NCBI RefSeq assembly: GCF_000213655.1
Contig: NC_015554.1
Coordinates: 930,001 to 994,000, forward strand
DNA: 64,000 nucleotides
Source: Alteromonas naphthalenivorans
GTDB taxonomy: Bacteria > Pseudomonadota > Gammaproteobacteria > Enterobacterales > Alteromonadaceae
Direction of reading: 5' to 3'
Shown here: in pieces, positions 20,952 through 30,718 of the stretch
How positions within the stretch are numbered: the stretch's first letter is position 1
How the letters are laid out: every line of letters starts with the position of its first letter
Notes under the pieces: generated by a model
Seen by the model: only the letters and a program-made list of their open reading frames with translations
Told to the model about the DNA's origin: nothing
The model's database searches: none
Made by a program: the position numbers and the translations under genes

Positions 20952-20979
20952 TTTGAACTTTGCGCTAGCATCCCCATAT
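20952..20979 (+). promoter_or_regulatory. Sigma-32 (heat-shock) promoter of lon
   Basis: TTTGAA (20952-20957), a 14-bp spacer and CCCCATAT (20972-20979) closely match the RpoH consensus CTTGAA-N13/14-CCCCATNT. It ends 32 bp before the lon ATG. lon is a known heat-shock gene in E. coli. Confidence 0.8.
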
Positions 20980-21011
20980 CAATCGACAATGCTAACTAAT
21001 AGAGAACACGT

Positions 21012-23366
21012 ATGACAGTTGAGCGAGAAAATCGCATTGAAATTCCTGTGCTTGCCTTAAGGGACGTGGTTGTTTATCCGCATATGGTCATACCCTTATT
21101 TGTCGGGCGAGAAAAATCGATCCGTTGTCTTGAAGCGGCAATGGAAAACGAGAAACAGATTTTCTTAGTGGCCCAGAAAGACGCCGGTGTGGATGAACCC
21201 GATGCCGATGACATTTATACCGTTGGTACTATTGCCACCATTCTTCAACTTTTGAAACTTCCTGACGGCACGGTGAAAGTGTTAGTTGAAGGGAGTGTGC
21301 GTGGTGAAGTTGAAGGTTACGAGCAATCAGAGCCATTCTTTGTAGCTAACGTAAATAAAATTGAAGACGGTGCTATTGATGAGAGCGAGCAAGAAGTGCT
21401 TATTCGCTCTGCGGTATCGCAGTTTGAAGGTTACGTTAAGCTAAACAAAAAAATACCGCCTGAGGTACTTACGTCGCTAAATGGTATCGAAGATGCTGCA
21501 CGCTTAGCAGATACCATGGCTGCGCACATGCCGCTTAAACTCACCGAAAAACAAAAAGTGCTAGAAATGAAAGGGGTGAATGAACGCCTTGAGTATTTAA
21601 TGGCCTTGATGGAAGGTGAAATCGATTTGCTACAGGTTGAGAAGAAAATTCGCACCCGTGTTAAAAAGCAAATGGAAAAAAGCCAGCGTGAGTACTATTT
21701 GAATGAGCAAATGAAAGCCATTCAAAAAGAGCTCGGTGAGCTTGATGATGCACCGGATGAATTTGAAGCGTTAGCGAAGAAAATCGAAGACGCCAAAATG
21801 CCGCAAGAAGCGTTGGACAAAGCTAAGTCTGAGTTGCAAAAGCTTAAGATGATGTCGCCCATGTCGGCAGAAGCTACCGTATTACGCAGCTACATTGAGT
21901 GGCTAACCAATGTACCGTGGAATAAGCGTTCACCAGTGAAGAAAGATTTATCTCGCGCTGAAGTGGTTTTAAATGAAGATCATTACGGGTTAGAGAAAGT
22001 CAAAGAACGCATTCTAGAATACCTCGCGGTACAACAGCGTGTTAAAAAGCTGAAAGGACCCATCTTGTGTCTTGTAGGGCCTCCTGGTGTGGGTAAAACC
22101 TCTCTTGGTCAATCTGTTGCGAAAGCGACAGGGCGCAAGTATGTACGTATGGCATTAGGCGGCGTGCGTGATGAAGCTGAAATTCGTGGACATAGACGTA
22201 CTTACATAGGCTCATTACCTGGAAAATTAGTGCAGAAAATGGCAAAAGTTGGAGTTAAAAACCCACTTTTCCTATTAGATGAGATTGATAAAATGTCGTC
22301 TGATATGCGTGGCGACCCAGCTTCTGCGTTACTTGAAGTGCTTGACCCAGAACAGAACAATAGTTTCAGTGACCACTATTTAGAAGTGGACTACGATTTA
22401 TCTGATGTGATGTTTGTGGCGACCTCGAATAGCATGAATATTCCAGGCCCATTACTTGACCGTATGGAAGTTATTCGTCTTTCTGGTTATACCGAAGACG
22501 AGAAGCTAAACATCGCAACACGTCACTTAATCAGTAAGCAGATGGAACGTAACGGGCTTAAGTCTAAAGAGCTTGAGATTACCGAATCTGCCATTATCGG
22601 CATGATTCGTTACTACACCCGTGAAGCAGGCGTTCGTAGCTTAGAACGTGAAATTTCTAAGGTATGTCGTAAAGCCGTTAAAGATATCTTGCTGACTAAG
22701 AGCAAAGATAAAGTGTCAGTGACTCAAGATAATCTTAAAGATTACTTAGGTGTACAACGCTTCGATTACGGTAAGGCAGACAAAGACAATCAAATTGGCC
22801 AAGTTACCGGGTTGGCGTGGACACAGGTAGGCGGTGATTTACTGACTATCGAAACCACCTCAGTGCCGGGTAAAGGCAAGATGACATCAACCGGTTCGCT
22901 TGGTGATGTTATGCAGGAATCTATCAAAGCTGCAATGACGGTAGTGCGTAGTCGCGCTGAAAAGCTTCGTATTAACGAAGATTTTTATGAAAAACGCGAT
23001 ATTCACGTGCATGTGCCTGAAGGTGCTACACCTAAAGATGGCCCAAGTGCGGGTATCGCCATGTGTACAGCTTTGGTGTCATCGTTAACAGGTAACCCCG
23101 TTAAATGCGATGTGGCCATGACCGGTGAAATAACACTGCGTGGTGAAGTGTTGGCCATTGGTGGTTTGAAAGAAAAGCTACTAGCCGCCCACCGTGGTGG
23201 AATTAAAACGGTGGTTATTCCAGCAGAAAATGAACGTGATCTGGAAGAAATTCCAGAAAACGTGAAAAAAGATTTATCAATTCACCCTGTAAAGTGGATT
23301 GATGATGTGCTTGATATTGCACTTCAAGAGCCAGTAGAGTCTTTTGAGGTTGCAACTAAAAGCTAA
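21012..23366 (+). CDS. lon: ATP-dependent Lon protease
   Basis: Lon is a hexameric AAA+ protease that degrades misfolded and short-lived regulatory proteins. At 784 residues it is the same length as E. coli Lon. The N-terminal substrate-binding LON domain comes first ([18 protein letters not shown]), then a helical region, the AAA+ module (Walker A GPPGVGKT, Walker [11 protein letters not shown]), and the serine protease domain with the Ser679/Lys dyad ([10 protein letters not shown]; the Lys is in the [14 protein letters not shown] region). It is preceded by a sigma-32-type promoter and followed by hupB, as in many proteobacteria. Confidence 0.99.
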   Translation: MTVERENRIEIPVLALRDVVVYPHMVIPLFVGREKSIRCLEAAMENEKQIFLVAQKDAGVDEPDADDIYTVGTIATILQLLKLPDGTVKVLVEGSVRGEVEGYEQSEPFFVANVNKIEDGAIDESEQEVLIRSAVSQFEGYVKLNKKIPPEVLTSLNGIEDAARLADTMAAHMPLKLTEKQKVLEMKGVNERLEYLMALMEGEIDLLQVEKKIRTRVKKQMEKSQREYYLNEQMKAIQKELGELDDAPDEFEALAKKIEDAKMPQEALDKAKSELQKLKMMSPMSAEATVLRSYIEWLTNVPWNKRSPVKKDLSRAEVVLNEDHYGLEKVKERILEYLAVQQRVKKLKGPILCLVGPPGVGKTSLGQSVAKATGRKYVRMALGGVRDEAEIRGHRRTYIGSLPGKLVQKMAKVGVKNPLFLLDEIDKMSSDMRGDPASALLEVLDPEQNNSFSDHYLEVDYDLSDVMFVATSNSMNIPGPLLDRMEVIRLSGYTEDEKLNIATRHLISKQMERNGLKSKELEITESAIIGMIRYYTREAGVRSLEREISKVCRKAVKDILLTKSKDKVSVTQDNLKDYLGVQRFDYGKADKDNQIGQVTGLAWTQVGGDLLTIETTSVPGKGKMTSTGSLGDVMQESIKAAMTVVRSRAEKLRINEDFYEKRDIHVHVPEGATPKDGPSAGIAMCTALVSSLTGNPVKCDVAMTGEITLRGEVLAIGGLKEKLLAAHRGGIKTVVIPAENERDLEEIPENVKKDLSIHPVKWIDDVLDIALQEPVESFEVATKS

Positions 23367-23669
23367 AATGGTTGGCTGCATGTCCTAATTTTAAAGGCTT
23401 GCAGCCTTAAATTTGCAATAATTGATTAAAAAGTGTGCATACCTTCGCCAATTCGCCTATTTTTTTCAAAATAGGGCTTTCTTGTCGCAAGAGTTGTGTT
23501 ACCTTTAATTTGTATTCGCTTGAAGCCTTGCCACAAAAGGGATTGCAGCGATTCAATAAAAGTTAATTAATTGTGACAGATGCTTGATGTTCAGAATCAA
23601 GCTTGCTATAACGTTCAATCAAATCGTTTTGGACAAACAGTATAATAACAATCGAAGGGGATCATAATA
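23367..23669. other. Intergenic region between lon and hupB
   Basis: About 300 bp. It holds a 6-bp stem AAGGCT-TGC-AGCCTT (23394-23408) and a second hairpin, CCTATTTT/AAAATAGG (about 23456-23476), either of which may weakly end lon. The hupB promoter follows at 23584-23612. No gene is seen. Confidence 0.45.
23584..23612 (+). promoter_or_regulatory. Probable sigma-70 promoter of hupB
   Basis: TTGATG (23584-23589), 17 bp, TATAAC (23607-23612), 58 bp before the GTG start. The -35 box is part of an inverted repeat (GCTTGAT...ATCAAGC) that overlaps the spacer and could be an operator. Confidence 0.6.
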
Positions 23670-23942
23670 GTGAACAAGTCTCAACTTATCGACCAAATTG
23701 CTGCTGGCGCAGATATTTCAAAAGCAGCTGCCGGCCGCGCTCTAGATGCATTCACTGACTCAGTAACTGCAGCACTTAAAGACGGTGACCAAGTGGCACT
23801 AGTCGGTTTCGGTACTTTCTCAGTACGTGAGCGCTCTGCTCGTAGTGGTCGTAATCCACAAACTGGTGAGACTATTCAGATTTCAGCGGCGAAAGTTCCA
23901 TCTTTCAAAGCTGGTAAAGCTCTGAAAGACGCTTGTAACTAA
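23670..23942 (+). CDS. hupB: DNA-binding protein HU-beta
   Basis: HU is a small histone-like dimer that bends and compacts DNA. It has 90 residues, starting with GTG ([11 protein letters not shown]) after AAGGGG. The DNA-binding arm has the signature [20 protein letters not shown], with the intercalating Pro. It is a monocistronic gene between lon and ppiD, as in E. coli, with a strong terminator after it. Confidence 0.99.
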   Translation: MNKSQLIDQIAAGADISKAAAGRALDAFTDSVTAALKDGDQVALVGFGTFSVRERSARSGRNPQTGETIQISAAKVPSFKAGKALKDACN

Positions 23943-23956
23943 GCAAAACTTGCAAG

Positions 23957-23989
23957 AAAAAGGCGATGGCTTATGCCATCGCCTTTTTT
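23957..23989 (+). terminator. Rho-independent terminator of hupB
   Basis: AAAAAGGCGATGGC and GCCATCGCCTTTTTT form a 14-bp stem around a TTAT loop. Confidence 0.92.
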
Positions 23990-24227
23990 ATTTGTAACGC
24001 CGAATTTATCATTTCCCACTATTTTCTTTATCTCACCTATAGCGCGACAGTGCATTGCGCATCACGCTGCGGTTTTATTGGACAATAGAAGGATTAGTTT
24101 TTGTTAAGCCGTTTATCTTCACAGGTATTAGGTTATAATCACCGCTTATTTTTTGCCATGATGTTAGCGTAGGTATTATCCAACGCTAAAGGGCAAGTGT
24201 AGTAAGCAACGGAGTTGAAGAACAATC

Positions 24228-26120
24228 ATGCTAGAAAGAATCAGAGAAGGTTCTCAAGGCCCATGGGCAATGGCAATTATTGCCCTAATCGTATTGAGTT
24301 TCGTGTTTGCTGGTGTAGGAAGCTACCTGACGTCTTCAGGTACTACGGCAGTAGCAACAGTTAATGGCGAAGAAATTTCTGCTCAGGAATTAGAACGCGG
24401 TTATCAGAACCAACGGGCACAAATGGAATCACAATTTGGCGAAAGCATTGCCCAGTTGTTTTCAAGCGAACAGTATTTAAGTGACTTTCGTCGTAACGTA
24501 CTAGATAGACTTATTGCTGAAAAACTCATTCAGCAACAAGCACAGGAAATGGGCTTACGCGTTAGCGATGCTCAAATTCGTGAAACTATCGTACAAATGC
24601 CAGAGTTTCAGTTCGGTGGTCAATTCGACAACGACCGTTTCCAAACTATTTTGCGTCAAAACGGCTTTCAGGTTGCTGACTTCCGTGATTATTTACGCAT
24701 TCAAATGACACAAAATCAATTGGCTGCAGCGTTAACCAATTCTGAGTTTGCGTTACCTGGAGAAGCTGAACGTGCGAATGCATTACAGCTTCAAACGCGT
24801 GACGCTAAATACGTGATGATTGACTCTGCTTCATTCGCCGAGTCGGTGGAAGTAACAGAAGATGATATTGCCGAATATTACAACGCTAACATCACTGCAT
24901 TTGATACCGAAGAGCAAATTAAGCTTGCCTATGTATCACTGACAGTAGAAGACGTTAAAAGCCGCGTAAGCGTCGATGACGAAGCCGTTCGCACTTACTA
25001 TGACAATAACCTTAGCGGTTATGGCAAAGAAGAAGAGCGTCGAGTTTCACATATTCTTATCGAGTCAGGTGATGATGCTGATGCAGCAAAAGCGAAAACT
25101 CAAGCACTATTAGACCAACTGAACGACGGTGCTGATTTTGCTGAGTTAGCTGAAAATAATTCAGATGACACCTTTTCAGCTGAAAATGGTGGTGATCTAG
25201 ATTTTATTACTCCTGGAATGATGGACGATGCGTTTGATGAAGCGGTATTTAGTTTAGCGAATGTGGGAGACTATACCGACGTTGTAGAAACTGAATTCGG
25301 TTTTCACATCATTAAATTGACTGAACTTAAAGAAGCGCAAGTTCAAGCATTTGAAGACGTAGAAGCAGAAATCCGCGAGACATTGCTTACCGATAAAGCA
25401 TTAGAAGAATTCTTCGAGCTGCAAAACACCATGGCTGAAATTGCATTTGAAGTGCCTGATACACTAGAAGATGTTGCTAACGCCGTTGACTTACCGGTAC
25501 AAGAAACAGGTTTGTTTAGCCGTAACACTGTGCCAGTAAATATGAGCTCACCTGCACTGACTGAAGTCGCGTTTTCTTCTGAACTTATCGATGAAGGCGT
25601 GAACAGTGACATTATCGAACTAGATGATGAAACGGTAGTTGTTGTGCGTGTTGTAGAGCACTTGCCACAGCGTACTCAAGCCCTAGATGAAGTTCGTGAT
25701 GGAATTGTGTCAACAGTGAAAGCACAGAAAGCACAAGAAGCTGCTGAAAGCTGGGCTACAAGTGTTGTTGAATCGCTTCAGCAAGGCGAAAGTGTAGATG
25801 CAACATTAGCAGAAAAGTCTCTTAACTGGGAAAGTGCTGAAGCCGTAGCGAGAAGTGGTAGTACACTAAACCGCAGTATCGTTGATAAACTGTTTACGTT
25901 ATCTACCGAAGCTGAAAAGCGCGTAGATGTGATTGCGACCGTGAGCGGTGACGTTGCCATTGTAGAGCTTGTTAAAGTGAACAGTGCCCCTGCGCTAAGT
26001 GCTGAGATGTCAGAAAGTCTGAAACCTCGTTTAGCACAGATGCAAGGTCAACGTGTTTACCAGCAGTTCATTGAAGCTTTACGTGCTGATGCTGATGTTA
26101 CGGTGTCTGAGAACCTTTAG
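24228..26120 (+). CDS. ppiD: Periplasmic folding chaperone PpiD
   Basis: PpiD is an inner-membrane-anchored periplasmic chaperone near the SecYEG exit. It has 630 residues. A short cytoplasmic N-terminus (MLERIREGSQGPWA) precedes one membrane anchor (about residues 15-37, IIALIVLSFVFAGVGSYL). The SurA-like N-domain follows (VNGEEISAQELERGYQ), then a parvulin-type isomerase domain (about 265-365, starting at RRVSHILIESG and ending with EFGFHIIKL), and a C-terminal helical part. In E. coli this parvulin domain is inactive; whether it is here cannot be told. It closes the tig-clpPX-lon-hupB-ppiD block. Confidence 0.97.
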   Translation: MLERIREGSQGPWAMAIIALIVLSFVFAGVGSYLTSSGTTAVATVNGEEISAQELERGYQNQRAQMESQFGESIAQLFSSEQYLSDFRRNVLDRLIAEKLIQQQAQEMGLRVSDAQIRETIVQMPEFQFGGQFDNDRFQTILRQNGFQVADFRDYLRIQMTQNQLAAALTNSEFALPGEAERANALQLQTRDAKYVMIDSASFAESVEVTEDDIAEYYNANITAFDTEEQIKLAYVSLTVEDVKSRVSVDDEAVRTYYDNNLSGYGKEEERRVSHILIESGDDADAAKAKTQALLDQLNDGADFAELAENNSDDTFSAENGGDLDFITPGMMDDAFDEAVFSLANVGDYTDVVETEFGFHIIKLTELKEAQVQAFEDVEAEIRETLLTDKALEEFFELQNTMAEIAFEVPDTLEDVANAVDLPVQETGLFSRNTVPVNMSSPALTEVAFSSELIDEGVNSDIIELDDETVVVVRVVEHLPQRTQALDEVRDGIVSTVKAQKAQEAAESWATSVVESLQQGESVDATLAEKSLNWESAEAVARSGSTLNRSIVDKLFTLSTEAEKRVDVIATVSGDVAIVELVKVNSAPALSAEMSESLKPRLAQMQGQRVYQQFIEALRADADVTVSENL

Positions 26121-26236
26121 TATTACTGATCTTACTGTTTAAAGGCTTGTGAGAATATAACCAGGTTGAAACGTAAAACCGTTATATAGTAAGCCTAGCG
26201 CTATTCCTCGCCTTAACGGTAAGTGAAAAATACGCT

Positions 26237-26294
26237 AAAAAAGCCAGTGTTGAACAAGCGATGTGGTTATCGCTTCGCCAACACTGGCTTTTTT
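26237..26294. terminator. Long bidirectional terminator between ppiD and the small membrane protein gene
   Basis: AAAAAAGCCAGTGTTG and CAACACTGGCTTTTTT make a perfect 16-bp stem. The 26-base loop contains its own 7-bp stem AAGCGAT/ATCGCTT. T-runs on both strands let it end ppiD and the convergent small gene. Confidence 0.9.
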
Positions 26295-26324
26295 GTGAGC
26301 GTTTTTCTTTAATAAGTAAAAGTA

Positions 26325-26495
26325 CTAATGCGTGAGAAAGAGCATCAGCGCGTAAAATACCGCAATAACACTCGACAGTACCAGTATGTAAGTAAAACCT
26401 TGTTTGCCTTGTGCTAGGGAATAGCTATTCACCCTCAAGTAGCCAAACCACAATAACGACAAGATAAGTGGTATTAGTACAATAATCTTTAGCAA
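26325..26495 (-). CDS. Small (56-residue) two-helix membrane protein, TTG start
   Basis: A short gene found by reading the minus strand between ppiD and dapE. It starts with TTG at 26495 (codons read LLKIIVLIPL) after a GCGAGGTCGAG ribosome binding site, and ends at TAG 26325. The product has two hydrophobic helices: about residues 2-20 (KIIVLIPLILSLLWFGYL) and about 36-54 (FTYILVLSSVIAVFYALM). A polar loop with several Lys, Gln and Ser (NSYSLAQGKQG) joins them. It converges on ppiD and shares its terminator. I do not know a function. A matching ribosome binding site, terminator and helix pattern support a real gene; conservation would decide. Confidence 0.65.
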   Translation of the reverse strand: MLKIIVLIPLILSLLWFGYLRVNSYSLAQGKQGFTYILVLSSVIAVFYALMLFLTH

Positions 26496-26749
26496 AACTC
26501 GACCTCGCGTTGTATCGGTAAAGGGGGATTAAATTTTATGTAGGGTAACCGCTTCTAGTAATAACTTTAGCTCGCTGCCTAAATACAAGTTTATCGATAG
26601 AATCATCTATTACCCTAACTATATATGACTACAGTATATAAGGGGAAATCAGTTTAGCCTTGTCATTTCCTTGTCTTAATTTTGTTATCTGTGTGTCATC
26701 TTTACTTTGTGTAATAACAGGTAAGCAAACTTAGACTTCATTTATTCTT

Positions 26750-27913
26750 ATGAACAATACTGCGCTTTCGTTGGTCCACCACGCTAGAAGCATTCATTTT
26801 GCAGAAGTGCTTATGGCACGGGAATCCATTACCCCCGTTGACGCTGGGTGCCAAAGCTATCTAATGCACCGATTAGAAAAGCTAGGCTTTGCATGTGAAA
26901 AGCACAAAGTGGAAGGGGTGACTAATTTAATCGCTAAATGGGGGGATGGGCCTATCCATTTTGCTTTTTCTGGCCACACCGATGTAGTGCCACCAGGCCC
27001 ATTAGAACAATGGAAATCTAATCCCTTTTGCCCAGTGATAAGTCAAAATAAGCTTTATGGTCGTGGCGCTGCCGATATGAAAACCGGTGTTGCTGCCATG
27101 CTAGCAGCAACAGAAAGAGCGCTACCATCAATGAATTCAAACCAATATACGTATTGGTGGTTGATTACCAGTGATGAAGAAGGCGAGGCTGAATATGGCT
27201 CTAAATGGATAAAGGCCTATTTAGATGCTAAACACATTACACTTGATATGTGCTTAGTAGGCGAGCCTACTGCTACGCATACTACCGGCGACACCATTAA
27301 AGTAGGCCGCAGAGGTTCATTGTCGGGCACAATTTTGGTATCGGGAAAACAAGGGCATGTTGCTTACCCGCATACGTGCGATAACGCAATTCACAAAGCA
27401 AGCCGTATCATACAGGCGTTATCCTCCTACGAGTTTGAACAAGGTAGCCTCGACTTTCCAGGTACGTCTTTGCAAGTCACTCACGTAGATACGGGCGCGT
27501 TTACTGATAATTTGGTGCCGGGTAGTACCCGTATTGAATTTAATGTGCGTTACGCATGGCAATTTAACCGTGACAGCTTAGTTAAGTTATTAACACGTAT
27601 TACCGCTGAAGTAGATAGCGAGGCTTCGATAAGCTGGTCTAGACCCTGTGAATCCTATTTGAGTAGAAGCAATACAGAAAAGCGGTGCTTAATTAATATT
27701 ACAGAAAAAGCCATTCGACAAGCCACTGGACGTTACCCCGTGGTCAGCACGTCTGGCGGTACCTCAGACGGGCGGTTTTTTGCATCAGACACAACACAAG
27801 TGGTAGAAGTGGGTGTACCAAATGCCACCATCCACCAAGTTAATGAACACGTTCACCTATCCGATATTGTGACCCTAGAAGATATTTTTACAGATGTTTT
27901 ATTGAGTCTGTAA
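26750..27913 (+). CDS. dapE: Succinyl-diaminopimelate desuccinylase
   Basis: DapE is a dinuclear zinc hydrolase that removes succinate from N-succinyl-LL-diaminopimelate in lysine and peptidoglycan synthesis. It has 387 residues (M20 peptidase family). Metal and catalytic residues are readable: His76 and Asp78 (SGHTDVVPPG), Asp109 (GRGAADMKTG), Glu143-Glu144 (SDEEGEAEYG), and the late His in HQVNEHVHLSD. The lid/dimerisation domain contains VGRRGSLSG. SGGTSDGRF is typical of DapE rather than of generic M20 peptidases. dapD and dapC are not nearby. The ribosome binding site is weak. Confidence 0.93.
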   Translation: MNNTALSLVHHARSIHFAEVLMARESITPVDAGCQSYLMHRLEKLGFACEKHKVEGVTNLIAKWGDGPIHFAFSGHTDVVPPGPLEQWKSNPFCPVISQNKLYGRGAADMKTGVAAMLAATERALPSMNSNQYTYWWLITSDEEGEAEYGSKWIKAYLDAKHITLDMCLVGEPTATHTTGDTIKVGRRGSLSGTILVSGKQGHVAYPHTCDNAIHKASRIIQALSSYEFEQGSLDFPGTSLQVTHVDTGAFTDNLVPGSTRIEFNVRYAWQFNRDSLVKLLTRITAEVDSEASISWSRPCESYLSRSNTEKRCLINITEKAIRQATGRYPVVSTSGGTSDGRFFASDTTQVVEVGVPNATIHQVNEHVHLSDIVTLEDIFTDVLLSL

Positions 27914-27948
27914 CGCCTGTATTAGATTCATATGCCAACGAGAATAAA

Positions 27949-27970
27949 AAAAGCGCCAACGGGCGCTTTT
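27949..27970 (+). terminator. Rho-independent terminator of dapE
   Basis: AAAAGCGCC/GGCGCTTTT stem with an AACG loop. Its core resembles the terminator at 35690-35715. Confidence 0.8.
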
Positions 27971-28052
27971 CTTATTTTAGTGTAGTGTCTTATATAGGGT
28001 GCTTGACGAAAATCAGGTAATCAAGCCACCTATATTAGCCTTTTGTAAACCT

Positions 28053-29789
28053 CTACGCTGACTTTTTAAGCTCAGGTTTTAATTGTGTTGCTCCTAAATA
28101 GCGTTCCTTTTTCTTTTGGGTTAACGCTTCTAAATCGACCACCACTAGGCCGTCTATGCAGTCGTTAAAGTCAGGGTCTACATTAAAATCTAAGAACGCC
28201 ACGCCACCGGTTTTCGATAGTTCGCTGTATTGCTTGTATAAGGTAGGTACGTTCACGCCCATATTGGCGAGTAAATGCTTTAACTGAGTAAACTCAGATT
28301 TATAGTCGTTACCGGTAAAAGTATACAAGGGATCTTGCGACATTTGATAAGGCCGCTTAGAAGTGGCTTGCCCAAACTTAGCCGGAAAGTACGTAGAGTA
28401 GAACTGTACAATTAAGTCTTTAGCTGGTTGAGGGTAAGCATTGCTTAAAGACACCGCGCCAAACATGTATCGATATTTCGGGTAGCGATTTAAAAATGCA
28501 CCTATGCCAACCCATAAATAATCTAAACTACGTTTACCCCAGTAACAGGGTTGAACAAAGCTACGACCAAGTTCGAGCCCTTCTTTGAACAAGGTGCTGT
28601 TACTTTCCTCACTTCCATAGTCGAACAACGTTGCCGAATATAAACCGGTAGGGTGGTCTTTATGACTCAGTAACTCAGCATCGCCAAAACGATATGCGCC
28701 CACAATCTCTAAATTACTCTCATCCCAAAGAATTAAGTGATAGTAGTAAGTATCGTATTGGTCTATATCGCGGCGTTTGTTAGTACCTTCACCTACCGCA
28801 CGAAAGGCCACTTCCCTTAAGCGGCCAATTTCACGCATAATTGGTGAGCAGTTTTTATGTTGGTACAAATATATCGACTGGCCGTCGCTAGTGTGGCCTA
28901 AATGTTCGCACTGCTTCATTGCACGGGAAAGCTCTTTTCTATCTTCCGGCATGGCCACAGGGGCTTGCGTGTCGAAAATACCTTTCTTGTTACTGCCAAT
29001 GCGGTATAAGTGGCGCTTAAATAGTTTGACCTGATCTTTTAGCGCTATGCTGGTTTGTTGGTAAGACTCGAAAGGAATAAGCTCGCCAATTCGCATAGGA
29101 AGGTGTTTTTTGCGTTGCTTAAACATTTCTTTCACCAGCAGCGCGGTGGCTAAGGGTTTGTACACCATAGACACCCCATAAAATAGCGGGCTATTTTTGG
29201 CATCAATATAAACCGGAAGAATAGGGGACTTGGCTTGTCGGGCTATACGTAAAAAGCCTGAATGCCATAGGGTGTCCCGCACACCTTGAGGGCGTAGTCG
29301 TGACACTTCTCCAGCGGGAAATATTAAAATGGCTCCGTCTGATTGCAGGTGGTTTTGAATAGCCCCTAAATGCTGTTTCGGCGTACCGCCTTGCATATTA
29401 TTGACTGGTAGCAGCATGTCATGCAAAGGCTCAATGGCCATGAGCATTTGGTTCGCCACTACTTTTAAGTCGTGACGCACTTCACTAACCAGTTTAATTA
29501 GCGCAAGGGCGTCTAGTGAGCCGATAGGGTGGTTGGCAATAATCACCACACGACCTTGTGATGGAATACGCTCTTTCTCTACATCTCGGGTAGAGTAACT
29601 AATATTGAAGTATTCGAGCACTTGCTCTACAAAATCGATGTCTTCGTAATGAGGATAGGTTTCGCCGAACTCTATTATTTCTCGTTCATGCAAAAGGTGG
29701 CGCAGCACAAACGATAAAGACCTAAACAACAAGGGGTTGTTAGCCACTTGGGGATAGTGTTTATTTAGTACTTCATCAACAGTAAACAT
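28053..29789 (-). CDS. Fused acyltransferase: PlsC-like N-terminal domain and GNAT/OlsB-like C-terminal domain
   Basis: The 578-residue product has two enzymatic domains. The N-terminal half is a lysophospholipid acyltransferase: NHPIGSLD (His87, Asp93; one residue longer spacing than the classical H-x4-D) and FPAGEVSR at about 157-164. The C-terminal half (about 310-450) looks like the GNAT-type acyltransferase of the OlsB/hemolysin group (EIGRLREVAFRAVGEG, DQYDTYYYHLILWD, IVGAYRFG). This order is that of OlsF, a bifunctional enzyme described as making ornithine lipid, so an amino-acid-containing membrane lipid is the likely product; the amino acid is not known. I start at the ATG at 29789, which has GAGAAAG upstream; an upstream in-frame GTG at 29840 lacks one. 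It follows the LpxH-like gene on the same strand. Confidence 0.85.
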   Translation of the reverse strand: MFTVDEVLNKHYPQVANNPLLFRSLSFVLRHLLHEREIIEFGETYPHYEDIDFVEQVLEYFNISYSTRDVEKERIPSQGRVVIIANHPIGSLDALALIKLVSEVRHDLKVVANQMLMAIEPLHDMLLPVNNMQGGTPKQHLGAIQNHLQSDGAILIFPAGEVSRLRPQGVRDTLWHSGFLRIARQAKSPILPVYIDAKNSPLFYGVSMVYKPLATALLVKEMFKQRKKHLPMRIGELIPFESYQQTSIALKDQVKLFKRHLYRIGSNKKGIFDTQAPVAMPEDRKELSRAMKQCEHLGHTSDGQSIYLYQHKNCSPIMREIGRLREVAFRAVGEGTNKRRDIDQYDTYYYHLILWDESNLEIVGAYRFGDAELLSHKDHPTGLYSATLFDYGSEESNSTLFKEGLELGRSFVQPCYWGKRSLDYLWVGIGAFLNRYPKYRYMFGAVSLSNAYPQPAKDLIVQFYSTYFPAKFGQATSKRPYQMSQDPLYTFTGNDYKSEFTQLKHLLANMGVNVPTLYKQYSELSKTGGVAFLDFNVDPDFNDCIDGLVVVDLEALTQKKKERYLGATQLKPELKKSA

Positions 29790-29874
29790 AGTCTTTCTCG
29801 GTTTTTGCGAACAATAGCAGGGGAATATGACGTTTTTCACACAGTTTGATGTCAGTTATCTGACAATGCAGAGG

Positions 29875-29903
29875 CCCGCGTTTCATTCATCATGAAACGC
29901 GGG
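29875..29903. other. Intercistronic hairpin without T-run
   Basis: CCCGCGTTTCAT and ATGAAACGCGGG form a perfect 12-bp stem with a TCATC loop, between two leftward genes (LpxH-like and acyltransferase). With no T-run on the minus strand it looks like an mRNA-stabilising or processing element, not a terminator. Confidence 0.6.
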
Positions 29904-29917
29904 TTCAAGTGATATGC

Positions 29918-30718
29918 TTATGCTGCTTTCGATGGTGAATTTTTCACTTTAAGTGGCGTAACATTATCTGCGTTGTTCATGTTCTCAAGGGAATAGATAA
30001 GGTTTAAATTTCCATTTTCGTCTTCACCCAAGGCACTGCAGTTTTCCATCCAATCACCATCGTTGATGTAATGAATACCGTTTTCCATTGTGCTTTCAGG
30101 GTGATGAATGTGACCGCAAATTACCCCGTCAAGCCCCATTTCTGCTGCCCGTGAACAGCAAGCCTGACGGTAGCGAGCAATCGCTTCGTTTGCCCCTTTG
30201 ATATGCTTTTTAATGTAACCGGCAAGTGACCAGTACTCACGTTTACGCCAGCTGCGAAAACGATTGAACTCGCGGTTTAAAAACAGCAGTAAGTCGTAAC
30301 CTTTATCGCCAATCCAGGCATGAAATTTACCCATGGTGACATCGCCATCAAATTGATCGCCATGTAGCACAAGATAGCGTTTGCCTTGGGCCGTGGTATG
30401 AACAAGTTGGCGCTCAATCTCGATATCGCCAAATGCCATTCCAGAATAGGACTGTATTGGTTCATCGTGGTTACCCGGAAGATAAACGACGCGAGTGCCA
30501 TCTTGGCTCATCGCCATTAGTTTATGCATAACTTGATTGTGCGCTTGTGGCCAACGAAATTGTTTTATCATTTGCCACATATCGACAATGTCGCCAACCA
30601 AATAAAGGGTGTCGACGGTGACACTGTTTAAAAACGAAAGTAGGTATTCAGCTTTGCAATCACGATTGCCAAGGTGAATATCAGAAAGCCAAAGTGTGCG
30701 GTAATGTGTTTTTTTCAT
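29918..30718 (-). CDS. UDP-2,3-diacylglucosamine diphosphatase-like metallophosphoesterase
   Basis: A 266-residue calcineurin-type phosphoesterase of the LpxH-like group (COG2908). Dimetal ligands are readable: Asp13 and His15 (LSDIHLGN), GDIVDMW, GNHDE, LHGDQFDGD and CGHIHHPE. The GHIHHPE motif and the FNRFRSWRK region point to this family rather than to DNA- or cyclic-nucleotide phosphatases. LpxH itself hydrolyses UDP-diacylglucosamine to lipid X in lipid A synthesis; this protein is longer and lies beside a lipid acyltransferase gene, so it may be a paralogue acting on a related lipid pyrophosphate. It probably shares a transcript with that gene. Confidence 0.88.
   Translation of the reverse strand: MKKTHYRTLWLSDIHLGNRDCKAEYLLSFLNSVTVDTLYLVGDIVDMWQMIKQFRWPQAHNQVMHKLMAMSQDGTRVVYLPGNHDEPIQSYSGMAFGDIEIERQLVHTTAQGKRYLVLHGDQFDGDVTMGKFHAWIGDKGYDLLLFLNREFNRFRSWRKREYWSLAGYIKKHIKGANEAIARYRQACCSRAAEMGLDGVICGHIHHPESTMENGIHYINDGDWMENCSALGEDENGNLNLIYSLENMNNADNVTPLKVKNSPSKAA

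Larger units (their letters stand above)
20592..21011. other. Intergenic region between clpX and lon
   Basis: About 420 bp. It holds the clpX terminator (20609-20632) and the lon heat-shock promoter (20952-20979). The 300 bp between them is AT-rich with no convincing gene; a 23-codon frame starting near 20751 lacks a good ribosome binding site. Confidence 0.5.
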
